Source: Shinisaurus crocodilurus
Taxonomy: Eukaryota > Chordata > Lepidosauria > Squamata > Shinisauridae
NCBI GenBank assembly: GCA_021292165.1
Contig: CM037879.1
Span: 280,563,772 to 280,627,771, forward strand
Length of the DNA stretch: 64,000 bases
Direction: 5' to 3'
Shown here in pieces: positions 53,150 to 63,492 of the stretch (positions are counted from its first letter, which is position 1; the number at the start of each line of letters is the position of its first letter). The notes beneath the pieces were generated by a model. The model made no database searches. It had not been told where the DNA came from and saw only the letters and a list, made by a program, of their open reading frames with translations. A program made the translations under genes and the position numbers.

Positions 53150-53830
53150 ACACTACAGGTAGATTTGGAGGAAGGCCTTCGGATAAGACCTTAACGTGTG
53201 GCTGGCTAGGCCTATATGAGAGAAGGCCTTCAAGTATCCCAGATCCATATCATTTAGGACTTTAACGGTCAAAAACAGCACTTCAAATTGAACCTGGAAG
53301 CCAACTGGGAGACAATGTACTGGCTGTAAAATTGCTATAATATGTTCCAAGCAGCCAACTCCAGTTAATTACCTGGCAGATCATGTATTCTGCACTAGTT
53401 CCGGCTTCCTCGTACTTTTTAAAAGCAGCCATGTGTACAGCCTATTACAGCAGTCCAGTCTGGATATGACTGAGGCATGGATTACTTTGGCTGAGTCATT
53501 CTTTTCCAGGAATGGGAGCAGCTGGCATATCAGCCAACGCTGCTAGAACACACACTCAGCCATCGCCGAGTGCAATCCTGTTCAATACAGGCTGTATTTC
53601 TATTCCTGGGTCAGGAAATGCCCAATCCACAGGACTTCTGCCTTATCTGGATTAAGTTTCAGTTTGTTTGGCCTCATCCACTCCATTCCCTGATGCCAAA
53701 CGCAGGTTCAAAATGTCCACAAGTTTCCCCTAGGACTTGATGGAAAGGAGAGTCGTCGGGACCCGGTATCATCAGCATGTTGACGCCACCTGATCAGCAT
53801 ACATAACCAGACTGTCCTGTTGCAGTGGCG
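53150..53830 (-). pseudogene. L2 LINE reverse transcriptase, degraded
   Basis: Minus strand. At 53153-53350 the frame reads LQPVHCLPVGFQVQFEVL and KVLNDMDLGYLKAF, the L2 C-terminal segment (compare LHWLPIRYWVRFKVL at 41.7 kb). Upstream in the element, 53360-53530 corresponds to the region LDYCNALY..GLP and Q..R.FLP of L2, and 53640-53830 to the YADD-box region (the complement of CATCAGCATGTTGACGCC, usually H..ADDTQ). Stops and shifts are frequent, so the copy is old and inactive. It is the longest L2 piece here and includes RT sequence the other copies lack. Confidence 0.75.
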
Positions 53831-53971
53831 CTAAGACAGAGTTCCAGAGAACCAGTCAGGATCAAGTCTGAAAGCAAGCTCGGAATGCAGTTCAAAGTGA
53901 AACACAAGGAGATCTAAAGAAAAGCTGGGATCGTGGGGAAATACAAGTCAGGGAACAGGTACTCAAATATT

Positions 53972-54323
53972 CAGGGCTGGCATGAAAGGTCGGAATGGTT
54001 GGGCACCTGCCAAGGGCCCACACCCCAGCAGGGGCCCAAAGACAGGAGCCCCCTGGACCTGCTCCTCTTCTTCACCTGCCTTTCACTCTGGCCCAGACAA
54101 CAGAGGTGGTGAGAAGGAGAAGTGGTGCATGCCACCGCCTACTTGCTCCCTGGCTCTCTGCCTGCCGGGCAAGCAAGGGGTAGCCACGGTGAGGAAGAGG
54201 AGGAGGAGCAAGAGCAAGAGCAGCTGGTGACCATGGCGATGAGAAGGCGGACTCAGTGAGGGAGGGGGTCCATGGAGGGCGTGTTGCCCAAGAGTCCTGA
54301 AAAACCTGGAGCCGGCGGCACTG
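53972..54323 (+). mobile_element. Non-autonomous hAT (second copy of the 19.76-kb family)
   Basis: It starts CAGGGCTGGCATG, ends GCCGGCGGCACTG, with flanks CAAATATT (53964-53971) and CAAACATT (54324-54331). Lacks the GGA expansion. Confidence 0.8.
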
Positions 54324-54360
54324 CAAACATTGTTCCAACACCCGGTGCCAGGAATTCGAG

Positions 54361-54665
54361 GCATTTTTTGTGCGCATTTCTCCTCAAACGTCCGTTTTTG
54401 TACACAATTTTGACTAATACACCCGTTTTGCCAGCAATTTGCCTAATATGAGGCATTTTAATGCTATTTTCACAAATGCATGCAGTTTTGTGTTCCCCTT
54501 CACCAAATAGATGGATCTTTTTTTGGACTGGAGAATTCCATTGCAACATTTGGAGAATTCTGCGCAAATTTTGAAGAACTGAATGAATGTCGGTTCGCAT
54601 ATTGTGTGAAATCAGAGAATTTTGCTTAAGAATGCAAACCAAGTGAATTTCTCCCCCACCCCTAG
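54361..54665. repeat. AT-rich dispersed MITE copy
   Basis: TTTTTTGTGCGCATTTCTCC, GTTTTTGTACACAATTTTGAC, CATGCAGTTTTGTG, ending GTGAATTTCTCCCCCACCCC, the inverse of the GGGATGGGTGAGAATT end. Confidence 0.5.
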
Positions 54666-55004
54666 CAGAAAAGGCGGTCTCCATCCCATAACCAGGCTGA
54701 ACGCCAGACTGAACAGAATCTAGATCGCTGGTCTTCAACTGCCAGAGAGGGCAGCCATCGTTTTTTGTAATGATGCCCCTGGGAATTACGCAGTGTTATG
54801 ACATAGCACCGCTCCTCTTGGGTCATGCTGTGGCAAACGCAGAATGCTACTGGGCTGCTAACTGCAGCTCTGGTGTTGTTTTAAGCAGTTGAGGAGTTTC
54901 TTTTGTAAAAGAAAGGAGTGAAAACCTCTGTGGCCTCGTCGTATACTAGTAAGACACCCTTCCCCCTCGGTCTTCATTTAAAATGAATCAACTTTGGGAA
55001 TGCA
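54666..55004. other. No gene recognised
   Basis: Nothing assignable; unique or decayed sequence. Confidence 0.3.
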
Positions 55005-55500
55005 CCCTGAAAGTTTTGACCTATAAAGCCTTATGCGGCTTGGGACCACAATACCTGACAGAGCGCCTCTCTCGGCATGAACCTACCCATACCATGGTTG
55101 TCATCTAAGGCCCTCCTCCAGGTGCCTCCTCCAAGGAGGCTCAGAAGGTGGCAATGAGGGAGAGGGACTCCTCAGTAGGTGGCCCCCGAATTCTGGAATG
55201 ATCTCCCCAATGAGGCCCTGTCTTGCGCCAACATTACTATCTTTTTGGCACCAGGTTAAGACCTTCTTCTCTCAGGCATTTGGCAGGATATGATGAGGTT
55301 TTTAATCAGGTCTAGATTTTTTTCTTGCTGTTGATTGTTTCAAATTGTTTTTAGATATGCGTGTCTCTCTCTCTGTGTTGTATGTTTATATGTTTGTATA
55401 TATATGGTTTTTTATAATGTATTTTTAAGGTTTTAATCTTTGTAAACGGCCCAGAGAGCTTCAGCTGTTGGGCGGTAGAGAACTGTAATAAACAAAATGA
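55005..55500 (+). mobile_element. L2 LINE ORF2 C-terminus and 3' end
   Basis: TTTTGACCTATAAAGCC, GGGACCACAATACCTGAC, GAATGATCTCCCC, CTTCTTCTCTCAGGCATTTGG, then GTAAACGGCCCAGAGAGC and GGGCGGTAGAGAACTGTAATAAAC. Many stops. Confidence 0.8.
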
Positions 55501-56342
55501 AATGAAAATGCCACCCCTTGTGTGAGCCCTGAAAACATGATGGTGGGGATCTTTGGCCTGGCATTAGTAGCAAAAGCAGCACTGTCCACCATATAAACAT
55601 ATGGTCAAAAATTAAGGAGAGAGCCCCCAAATGCATGTTTGAGCTGAGGGTGGTTCCCTCTAGGTCTCAAATGCTTGAAGACGACTGATCTAGAGATAAC
55701 GTCACAGAAGCACTCTCCAAGGCCAGTAATTGACAGCCAACCCCAGTCCAAGACACTGGCAGTTTGGAATTTGGATTCAAGAATTCTTGATTCAGCTCCA
55801 TGCCACATAAGACTGTTCTGAGTATTGTTTCCACTTCTTCTTCTTCTTTGAAATGTGATGTTTTGAGAAAAGAGGAGAAAATGATTTCAGAAATGCATTT
55901 TACATGCCTATCTTTCCAAGAGCTTAAGAAAGAAAGAAAACCCACCCAAGTCCATCACCCTTGATAGATGCTTTTCATTTCATTTGTTCCCATCAAAAAG
56001 CACACACACAGACACTGTTTTCCTTTCGTATGCCTGCTACTACTTGATTTATTCCTCAAGAAGTTGTCCTGCCAATTTATTACTCCCCCCCCCCCCACAA
56101 ATCTCACTTGAAATTTCTCTTCCACCCCCAGCTTATATCTTCCCATCAGGCAACTTTTCTTCCTTCTCTTTGCTACCTTTGTCTTCCACCTGTCACTTCC
56201 CACTTGGCAGCACAATTGGTGGAGCAGATTGGTGGGGGGGGGGGAAATCAGGTTTACTGTCAATTTCCTACCCATGAGAAAAATGGCAGTAACAACCAAA
56301 AAGTGTTCCCATTCTTCCACGGTCCAACACTAAACAGAAGAA
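55501..56342. other. No gene; unique or decayed sequence
   Basis: C-runs at 56084-56096 and 56233-56242. Frames are short and without domains. Confidence 0.3.
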
Positions 56343-56406
56343 CAAAGGAGGCCGTCTCCTACCTAGTCAGATCACTGGTCCATCTAGCCCAGGTCTGTTG
56401 ACACTG

Positions 56407-56719
56407 ACTGGGTTCAGACAACATGACAACCCACACTCAAGGGCTGAGTGTGGGTTGTCATTGAACCGTGGGCTGTTGTTGTTGAAAAGTGGGTTATTGT
56501 GCTGTCTGAACCCAGCCATGCTAACAAGCCATGAAGAGAACCCATGGTTTGTTGTTGGGTGGGTTGTGGATTGTGGGTTGTTCACCATGGTTTGCTATCT
56601 CGGCTGGGTTCAGACAACACGATAACCACATTTCAGCAACAACCCACGGTTCAACGACAACCCACACTCGACCCATACTGAACTCTTGAGTGTGGGTTAT
56701 CGTGTTGTCTGAACCCAGT
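56407..56719. mobile_element. Nested-palindrome MITE (copy 3), 5-bp TSD
   Basis: It starts ACTGGGTTCAGACAAC and ends GTTGTCTGAACCCAGT; flanks CACTG (56402-56406) and CATTG (56720-56724). Internal inverted terminal copies lie near 56500-56515 and 56603-56620. Target SINE known, so the ends are secure. Confidence 0.85.
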
Positions 56720-56761
56720 CATTGACTGGCAGTGGCTCTTCCCTGCCCTACCTGGAGGTGC

Positions 56762-57326
56762 TGTGGCGTAACCCCACCATTCAGTTCCCCGGTGTATGTC
56801 TGCGTTAGTATGTTTAGTGAGAATAGAAGGTTGAACTGAGTGGGTGTGGTTTGTGATGTCAGGGTTTTTTTTAATAGTCTTCTTAAAGTGATTCTTACAG
56901 ATATTCTTGTCTAGTCTTTTCAGGAGTTTTGAGACAAATTAGTGCTTGTCTGAAGAGTGAAATAATTTAGAGTTATAGGGACTTAGGATAATTACTGAGC
57001 CTTTGGTGTAGGCAGGTTTAAAGTTATCTTCTTGAACTAAGATTTTGTGAAGTAAAATAAACTTATTTTTATATTGTTTGCTACCCAAATCCTGCGTGTC
57101 AGCTTGGCGTTATTAACCTGCATTACTGTTCAACCTACACACACACCTCTTTATACCCACAGTAGAATATATTCAAAATAGATCCTTAAGAGACTTTATT
57201 GATCTTTTCCCTCATAGTTAGGGGAAAGGTTTCATTAGACCCTCCCCTTAGGTTTTAAGGTGTTGGTGCTTAACCTGAGAAGGGTTTATGCGGCTGGTCC
57301 TAGAGTGTAAGGACGGTGATGTCGCA
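56762..57326 (+). mobile_element. Solo LTR (TGTGGCGTAACCCC type), 565 bp
   Basis: It starts TGTGGCGTAACCCCACC and ends GTGATGTCGCA, flanked by GTGC at 56758-56761 and 57327-57330. AATAAA at 57056-57061. It lacks about 70 bp, including the TATA box present in the 50.4-kb copy, after GTTTGTGATGTC. The target SINE is known, so the ends are secure. Confidence 0.85.
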
Positions 57327-57400
57327 GTGCTAGGAATCAGCCTTGGGGCTTTCTGCATACAAAACGTACACTCTACCACTGAGCTATGGCTCCTTCCATG

Positions 57401-57805
57401 ATTCCAATTAGAAATCGGTCAGGACTTACATTAACAAACGTATTTTACTGAATGGCATTTGCTGTTCAGAATGTGGAGAGGTACTTGCACTTTCTGACCA
57501 CCATCTTGAGACAAGTAAGTAAGACAATGGTGGAGCTAGGGTAGCTACTTATGCATCATTGAAAAAACAGGAAGTGCATCACCATAAAAGAGGACACAGT
57601 TCTGCATACAATTTGCATATGCTACCATTGGCACATTGACAACACTTTCCGCCTCCGCCTCCCCGTGTGACTCAGAATCAGTTCCCATGTCTTCTTGGGG
57701 GCACATCTGCAGAGGCGCTGGGCCCAATCTTTGCTCTTGTACCGAGTCCCATCCCAGCTGTTGCTGCGTTATAGTCACTGCTATCTTTCCTCTTCTGTGT
57801 CTCTG
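57401..57805. other. No gene
   Basis: No recognised repeat or domain. Confidence 0.3.
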
Positions 57806-57880
57806 AGGGCACAACCCTATGCATGTTTAGACAGAAAAAAAACGTCCTACAATTCCTAGCATCCCCCAGCCAGCATGTGT
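57806..57880. mobile_element. Left arm of the GGCACAATCCTATGCATG MITE
   Basis: GGGCACAACCCTATGCATG, TTTAGACAGAAAA, GTCCTACAATTCCTAGC, CCCCAGCCAGCATG. The right arm is absent. Confidence 0.6.
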
Positions 57881-58289
57881 CACTCTGTGTCATGTCTCTC
57901 TTACTTAGTTCTATCTATACTTATGTAGGGTTCAGCTATTGCAGGTGAAGGTGCCGCTGGAGGTAGGCCAGCTATAGAGGATCCCTCTGAGATTAGCTTA
58001 GTGTAGCAGAAGCTGGTGCAGTGCTTTTCTGTTCTGTGCCACTCTGGATTCATCAGAATCTCTAGGTCATGTGGGAGGGGCCCACAAGGACAATCCTGCC
58101 CACAAGGATTTACTTTCGCCATGTTGGATTCCTAACTGAGACAGTATGGGCCAAAGCTATCTGGAAGATATTGTTTAAGATGTTGAGCTAGGATTGGTTC
58201 TTTAACATCCGCCTGTCATTGATGGGGCATGCTGTGATTTGCTAAGAAACCAGAGGGCAAGACCTCCCCCCCCCCCCGCAATCCCATGT
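57881..58289. other. No gene
   Basis: Unassigned. C-run at about 58267-58277. Confidence 0.3.
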
Positions 58290-58390
58290 AATATTTTTAT
58301 CTTAAAAGGCAGGCATGAGGAACTTCTACCCAGTGGCCATGAATGGCTGACGGGGGGGTCCCCCCATCCAGCCAGCCTGCCAGTTTCTTC

Positions 58391-58496
58391 CCCAGGCCCC
58401 GCCCCCTCTCCTGGCAGGGAAAAGCTCTAATCTCTGATCAGCTGCTGATCCGAGCTAGGAGCTTTTCCCTGCAGGAGAGAGGGGGCAGAGCCTGGG
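58391..58496. repeat. GC-rich foldback with ~36-bp arms
   Basis: CCCAGGCCCCGCCCCCTCTC then CTGGCAGGGAAAAGCTC faces GAGCTTTTCCCTGCAGGAG then GAGGGGGCAGAGCCTGGG; the loop contains TGATCAGCTGCTGATC, itself a small palindrome. Confidence 0.7.
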
Positions 58497-58520
58497 TTGG
58501 AAGCGGCTGAGTGATTCAGT

Positions 58521-59484
58521 CCTGCTTAATTCTGAGGCTAGTCTGGTCTGGAGCTGTACATTTTCTCCCCCCTCCCGCCATACACACACCATTTTTCCTC
58601 CTTTCTGAATTCTCTACATCTTTTCCTGTTCAACGATGATCATTTCCTGATCAATAAGATGCAGCACAGATACCAGGTGCCCACGGTCTGATGGAGAATC
58701 CATCAGTAGAACATGAGTCATTCACCCATTTGTATTTTAGATTTCTAATCTGCCGGAGCGGATTTACAAAGAAGAGATATTGCAGTAGCAGGACTGCCAA
58801 ACTAGTAGGGGCTGGTTGTTGTGAGTCAAGTTTCCCCTCATTCTTGGCCCATGTAATGGAACTCATAACTCCTATGTCTGAGTGTGAGAGGAGGAGGAGA
58901 GAAAACTCTGCTGGATCAGCTTGGGTCTGGGACAAAAAGAATTCTGAATTGCAAGTACACATCATTTGCTAAAAGCAATATTTATCAAGATGAAAGCTAT
59001 ACAATAACAAGGAGGAAGGCATTCAGTGGATAAAAAGAAAGACAAAGGAGCCTGAGAGCCTTGAGATGAGTGCGAAGTAAACAAAGATTTCTTCTGTTTC
59101 TGAAAAGACCAAATACGCATTGTAAGCCCTTGGACTTTACTCGTAGCAGTTGTTTGATCTTCCTTGCATCATACGCTTGCAATGCTTAAAGCAGTACACA
59201 CTTGATTCTCAGATCGTTCTTGAAATAAATGGCCCAGAAGTTCTAAAATAAAAAAGAACTTTTGACCCAAATTCAAGGGTAGATGGCTGGTGAAACCACG
59301 TCCCCTCTTTTGTCCTTTTTGAGGTGCGGGGGATGAGTGGTTGATTTTGGGGGTGGGGAAATCTATCAGAGCTCTTGAAGCTCAGTTGGGCTGGCGGCTG
59401 GCGTTTTAGTCTTCCCTCGATGCCCAATTTGGAGGGGCATTTTGGGAGGGAAAATGGCACGTGTCGCCATTTCATCATTTAGGG
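58521..59484. other. Mostly unique sequence without a gene
   Basis: No repeat recognised between about 58620 and 59480, and no frame with a domain. Confidence 0.3.
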
Positions 59485-59619
59485 CATGTATGAGGACCAT
59501 GTAGCCCTTCAGATGTTCTGGCCTACAACTCCCATCAGCCCCAGAGTGCATAGCAATGGTGAGGGATGATGGGGGTTGCAGGATAAAACACCTGGAGGGT
59601 CACAAGTTGCCCACCCTGG
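59485..59619. mobile_element. hAT MITE with GCCTACAACTCCCATCA, perfect 8-bp TSD
   Basis: Flanks ATTTAGGG at 59477-59484 and 59620-59627. Arms: CTTCAGATGTTCTGGCCTAC and GATAAAACACCTGGAGGG, centre CAGAGTGCATAGC. Confidence 0.82.
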
Positions 59620-59834
59620 ATTTAGGGCCTGATGCTCCAGTTCTGTGGGAAAGAGTTGCCTGGGAAGGGATGGAAGGAGGAACATACCTATGGTTTTGTA
59701 GGGGATGTATATGGAAGCAATAAGAATGTGTGTTGACAACTGTGCACCCAATCCAAAAACACCATTTAGGGAGAGAGGGTGGGCATGCACTCTCCCCCCT
59801 GCCACCCCCACTTTGTCTTTTGGAACACCTAAGT

Positions 59835-59835
59835 A

Positions 59836-59890
<55 letters not shown>
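59835..59890. repeat. (AAT)n microsatellite
   Basis: About 17 AAT units; poly-Ile and poly-Leu frames through it are artefacts. Confidence 0.95.
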
Positions 59891-59892
<2 letters not shown>

Positions 59893-59906
59893 AAACACCT
59901 ACATTT

Positions 59907-60130
59907 GGAGATAGCCTTCTCGGTGGTGGCACGTCTTATGGAATGCTCTCCTCCAGAGAGGTCCACCTGGGACCCGCTTTGTTGTCCTTTCCTCAGAGTC
60001 CTTTTGTTATTTTCCCAGGCCTTTTGGACTTCATTTGAGCCCTGCTGATGGTTTTTATCTGCTCTTAAGATCTGGCTGCCTTTTTTAAAGTCCTTGTTTT
60101 ATGGTTATTCTGATAAGTTTACCTGTCTTT
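59907..60130 (+). mobile_element. L2 LINE fragment, ORF2 C-terminus
   Basis: GCCTTCTCGGTGGTGGCACG, GGAATGCTCTCCTCCAGAGAGG and GACCCGCTTTGTTG resemble the L2 phrase encoding FSVVA..LWN.LP..VR. Decayed. Confidence 0.55.
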
Positions 60131-60302
60131 TAATTGTGCCTCTGAGTTACCCCAGTGGCATTGGCCTCTCTGGTTAGAAGAACGTCATTGGAGCAAGTCG
60201 ACATTGCAGTGAGCCATTGGGGTTGAATTCTTATCTGTGTGCTTTTCCTTCTATCCCCACAAAACAAAACAAAACAAAACAAAGCAAACTAGAGGTTTAA
60301 AT

Positions 60303-60558
60303 CAGGGGTGCAGAACCTCTTCAGTCTGGGGACTGAATTCCATTTTGATTTGAAGAAGCTCTCAGGGGCTGCATCCCAGTGGTGGGCAGGGCTGAAGGCA
60401 AAAGGGGAGGGGCCAAAAATTCAGACATATTTTTGCTTAAAGCTCCTACTGCCAGTAACTGAGCCTTAGGAGAGGCATTTTCACCCTTGGGATCCACAGA
60501 GGGCCGGGTTGCCCCCCCACACACACACACACAGAGGGCCTGAGCTTCTGCACCCCTG
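60303..60558 (+). mobile_element. hAT MITE, TIR CAGGGGTGCAGAA, 8-bp TSD
   Basis: It starts CAGGGGTGCAGAACC, ends GCTTCTGCACCCCTG, with flanks GTTTAAAT (60295-60302) and GCTTAAAT (60559-60566). It defines the family seen at 21.85, 24.95 and 34.0 kb. Confidence 0.88.
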
Positions 60559-60566
60559 GCTTAAAT

Positions 60567-61149
60567 GAAAGCTGACAATTCAGGGAGGGAGCACTGAAAA
60601 TCCCTAAGTGGGTTTGGTTGGCCCCCTAACATGACCTCCTGCGGCAATGGCTGCTGGCTTGAGCCCCATTGTGCTAGACACGATAACCCCTCCGCACCCC
60701 GAAAAAGTGAGTATTCCAATATTAAGTCTGTAGGACTATGTCTGTAACAGGCTTGTAAGTATTTTGCCTTGAGACCCCTTGCCACTGTTGCCTCCTCCAT
60801 ATTAACCCATCCGCTGACTACCAGTCACCTCTGCGTGTGTCCCAGCGTCCCCCGCTCTCACCGCCCCGCCGTCACTATAAGCATTCAAGGACAGAACGTT
60901 CAGCCCTGCGCTCGCTGACCTTCTGAATTAGTGTAATATACGGGACCATTCAAATGCCTTTTTAATCTCCATAATCCGAGCAGATGATGCCGACGGCCTC
61001 ACGTTTGTCTCCTCATTGCATTATCTCTTTTTCAAAAAGAAACAAAAAAAGCCAGCCCGCTATCTGAAACCTGACATATGTCCATTATGAAATGAAGTCT
61101 TTACCAAGCTTCTTCCTGCCTCGAACCTTTTAATGGTTTTGAGGCTTGC
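60567..61149. other. Unique block, candidate conserved non-coding sequence
   Basis: 60880-61120 has no recognised repeat and contains CTTCTGAATTAGTGTAATATACGG, TTTTTAATCTCCATAATCC and CTCATTGCATTATCTC. Candidate only. Confidence 0.3.
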
Positions 61150-61350
61150 AGTGGAGGCTGATGGCTCCGATGTCGGTGGGGTGGTGTATCCACTCTGGAC
61201 TTTAGTCCAAACTTTAAAGGAGCTATCCATGGTGCTGAAACCCCATCCCCCCAAAAATAGGTTCGGCACCATGGATAGCTCCTTAAAAGTTTAGGCTGAA
61301 ACCCGGAGTGGATACACAGCCCCACTGACGTTGGAGCCGCCAGCCTCCTC
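61150..61350. mobile_element. Foldback element (best copy)
   Basis: Arms AGTGGAGGCTGATGGCTCCG / GGAGCCGCCAGCCTCCTCT, GTATCCACTCTGGACTTTAG / GGAGTGGATACACAG, GGAGCTATCCATGGTGC / GCACCATGGATAGCTCC; centre CCCCAAAAATAGGTTCG. About 200 bp with arms of about 90. Confidence 0.85.
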
Positions 61351-61364
61351 TGGAGACTTCGTAG

Positions 61365-61512
61365 GGATGGGCAGATCCATCAGTTTTGGTTTCTCCCACA
61401 TTTGATTGTTTCAAATTTTTGAGTTCTTTCCCTAATCCCTTCCATATGTGAAGATCTTCACAAATCTTGGTCAATTGTAATCAAAAACAAACTGGAGCGA
61501 AATTCTCACCCA
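61365..61512. mobile_element. Short MITE, GTAGGGATGGGCAGA...ATTCTCACCCAT
   Basis: The left end GTAGGGATGGGCAGATCC and right end GAAATTCTCACCCATGTG are inversely related and match ends at 9.77, 12.02 and 54.66 kb. Confidence 0.5.
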
Positions 61513-61640
61513 TGTGCACTGACCAAATTCTATAGGTACATGGAGAGGACCCTGTTATGCCTACCTGCCAGCCTGCCGGGAAAAAAGAGGTGACAACCCT
61601 AATTCAGTAACAGGAAGAGGACTCCAGTCAGTGTTGAAGA

Positions 61641-61881
61641 GAACCAGTGTGGTGTAGTGGTTAGAGTGTTGGACTGGGAATTGGGAGATCAGGGTTATCA
61701 TCCCCACTCGGCCATGAAGCTCACTGGGTGACTTTGGGCCGGTCACTGACTCTCAGCCTAACCTACCTCACAGGGTTGTTGTGAGGATAACATGGAGAGG
61801 AGGAGGATTATGTAAGCCGCCTTGGGTTCCTTGCGATAGGAAAACAGGCAGGATATAAATGTAAGAATAAATAAATAAAAA
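61641..61881 (+). mobile_element. tRNA-derived squamate SINE
   Basis: GAACCAGTGTGGTGTAGTGG, GTTGGACTGGGAATTGGG, CAGGGTTGTTGTGAGG, GTAAGCCGCCTTGGGTTCC, GATATAAATGTAAGAATAAATAAATAAA. B-box decayed (GGGTTATCATCCCC). Confidence 0.85.
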
Positions 61882-61949
61882 CAACCACTAGACTGGAATA
61901 ATTATTTAGGAAAAGGTGGTATAATACCCTTATTTAATGGTGGGAGATC

Positions 61950-62345
61950 CTACGGCGACCTGACCTGCTGCTGGGTTGGCGGATGCCGCTGCCGCTGTGG
62001 CCCACCGAGCTGGGCCGGAAGCAGACACACACACTGTGCTGTTCGGTCGACTTCTGGGTTCCCAGCGGGCCAAATTTTATGTAGAAAACGCCTTAAGATA
62101 CATTAAAAGTGACAGCCATCTGCACAAGTTATGCAAATTGTGGCTGCTTTTGGCCTATCTTACAACATTTTCCATGTAAACAGCGGCCCGCCGGGAACCA
62201 GGAAGTCGCTTCCCCAGCTTGACTCAGGAGAATGCGAGTCGAGCCGGGGAAGGAGGTAAGTGGGACTGAGTTTGGGGGGGGGGGGTCAAGCCCAGCCAGA
62301 CCGCTGGATTTCCACCACCCCCGAACGAACTCCTGACGCATCCCT
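61950..62345. mobile_element. Foldback MITE of the 17.25-kb family
   Basis: GTAGAAAACGCCTTAAGATAC / GGCCTATCTTACAACATTTTCC, AACAGCGGCCCGCCGGGAACC, AGGAAGTCGCTTCC, right end CCTGACGCATCCCTA, the mirror of TAGGGATGTGTGCGG at 39.4 kb. Confidence 0.65.
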
Positions 62346-62479
62346 AAGTCCCTTATATGACATAATATTTACACAAAATGCATAATAAAAACTCTCATAA
62401 CGAAAATGCAAGGTTTTAGCAACTAGAAATTCTTATACAAAATATTTCATTACACATATTATGCATATTCAAGATTGAT

Positions 62480-62652
62480 ATCTTATTTATTTATTTATTT
62501 ATTTATTTAATAGTCCTCCCCCTCCATTTTATCCTCACGACAACCCTGTGAGGTAGGTCAGGCTGAGAGTCAGTGACTGGCCCAGAGTCACCCAAGTGAG
62601 CTTCACGGCCGAGGGAGGACTAGAACCCGGATCTCCCGAGTCAGAGTCCATT
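62480..62652 (-). mobile_element. tRNA-derived SINE, head truncated
   Basis: Long TTTA tail, then CATTTTATCCTCACGACAACC and GAGAGTCAGTGACTGGCCC, ending at GATCTCCCGAGTCAGAGTCC; the A-box region is missing. Confidence 0.8.
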
Positions 62653-62933
62653 AAGAAACAAAACAAAACAGCCTCACAATAATTATACAAATTGTGCATA
62701 ATAAAGAATACTCTTGAAAGGCTTCCAGGTATCTGCCCGTTTCATATCCATATATAACTTCTTCGGAATAATCAAAAAGACACCATCAGGTGCACAAAAA
62801 GTATCCAAAGCTAATCCTCAAAATCTTTCCTCTCTTGATGTTATCGATTACAACGGCTCATTTGTGAACCTGTTTAAAAGGCATTATCTACACACACACA
62901 CTCCCTTCCCCACAGGGTAAACAACCTCTAAAG

Positions 62934-63492
62934 CAGGGCTCTTCAAACTAAGGCCCGCGGGCCACATCTGGCCCACCTTGCCTTTTTATCTGGCCCGGCG
63001 GCCGATCGGCGGAAGCAGACTTTTTAAAAACTCTTTCACTTCAAGCACCGATTCTTTTGTCGAGTATGCTCATTTGTGTGATGGCAAAAACAAAAATATT
63101 CGTGTTAGATGTGAAACAATTGTGCAACTATATATGTAAATACCACCAGCCCTGCCAGGAGTACTCATTAATATTCCCCCTTCTTCCTTCCCCATTCCTT
63201 TTTCCTTGTGTGTCGTGTCTTTTTAGATTGTAAGCCTGCGGGCAGGGACTTTCTTGTTAATTGCTGTAAACAGCCCAGAGAGCTTCAGCTATTGGGCGGT
63301 ATAAAAATGAAACAAACAAACAAACAAACAAACAAATAAAATAACTTTCCATTTAAGGGGGGGGAAAGGGACCCGGGTCCTTTTTTTTTACTTGATCCAT
63401 TCATTCATATTTTTTTCAAACTATAGTCCGCCCCCCCAACAGTCTGAGGGACAATGAACTGGCCCCCTGTTTAAAAAGTTTGAGGACCCCTG
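62934..63492. mobile_element. hAT element, TIR CAGGGCTCTTCAAACT, perfect 8-bp TSD
   Basis: It starts CAGGGCTCTTCAAACTAAGG and ends AAAGTTTGAGGACCCCTG; flanks CTCTAAAG at 62926-62933 and 63493-63500. An L2 tail is nested inside. GGCCCGCGGGCCACATCTGG near the left end is typical of Charlie-type hAT ends. No transposase frame. Confidence 0.92.
63225..63345 (+). mobile_element. L2 LINE 3' end nested in hAT
   Basis: ATTGTAAGCCTGCGGGCAGGG, CCCAGAGAGCTTCAGCTATTGG, GCGGTATAAAAATGAAACAAAC repeat. Among the best preserved L2 tails here. Confidence 0.75.

Larger units (their letters stand above)
56343..57400 (-). mobile_element. tRNA-Ala-like SINE, interrupted twice
   Basis: Three pieces in order: 56343-56406 (GGTCCATCTAGCCCAGG), 56720-56761 (TGACTGGCAGTGGCTC, CCCTACCTGGAGG) and 57327-57400 (CTTGGGGCTTTCTGCATAC, CTACCACTGAGCTATGGC). 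Together they follow the uninterrupted copy at 18817-19006. Confidence 0.85.

Noticed and set aside
59509..59932. Poly-Ile/Leu frames
   Set aside because: They read the (AAT)n microsatellite.
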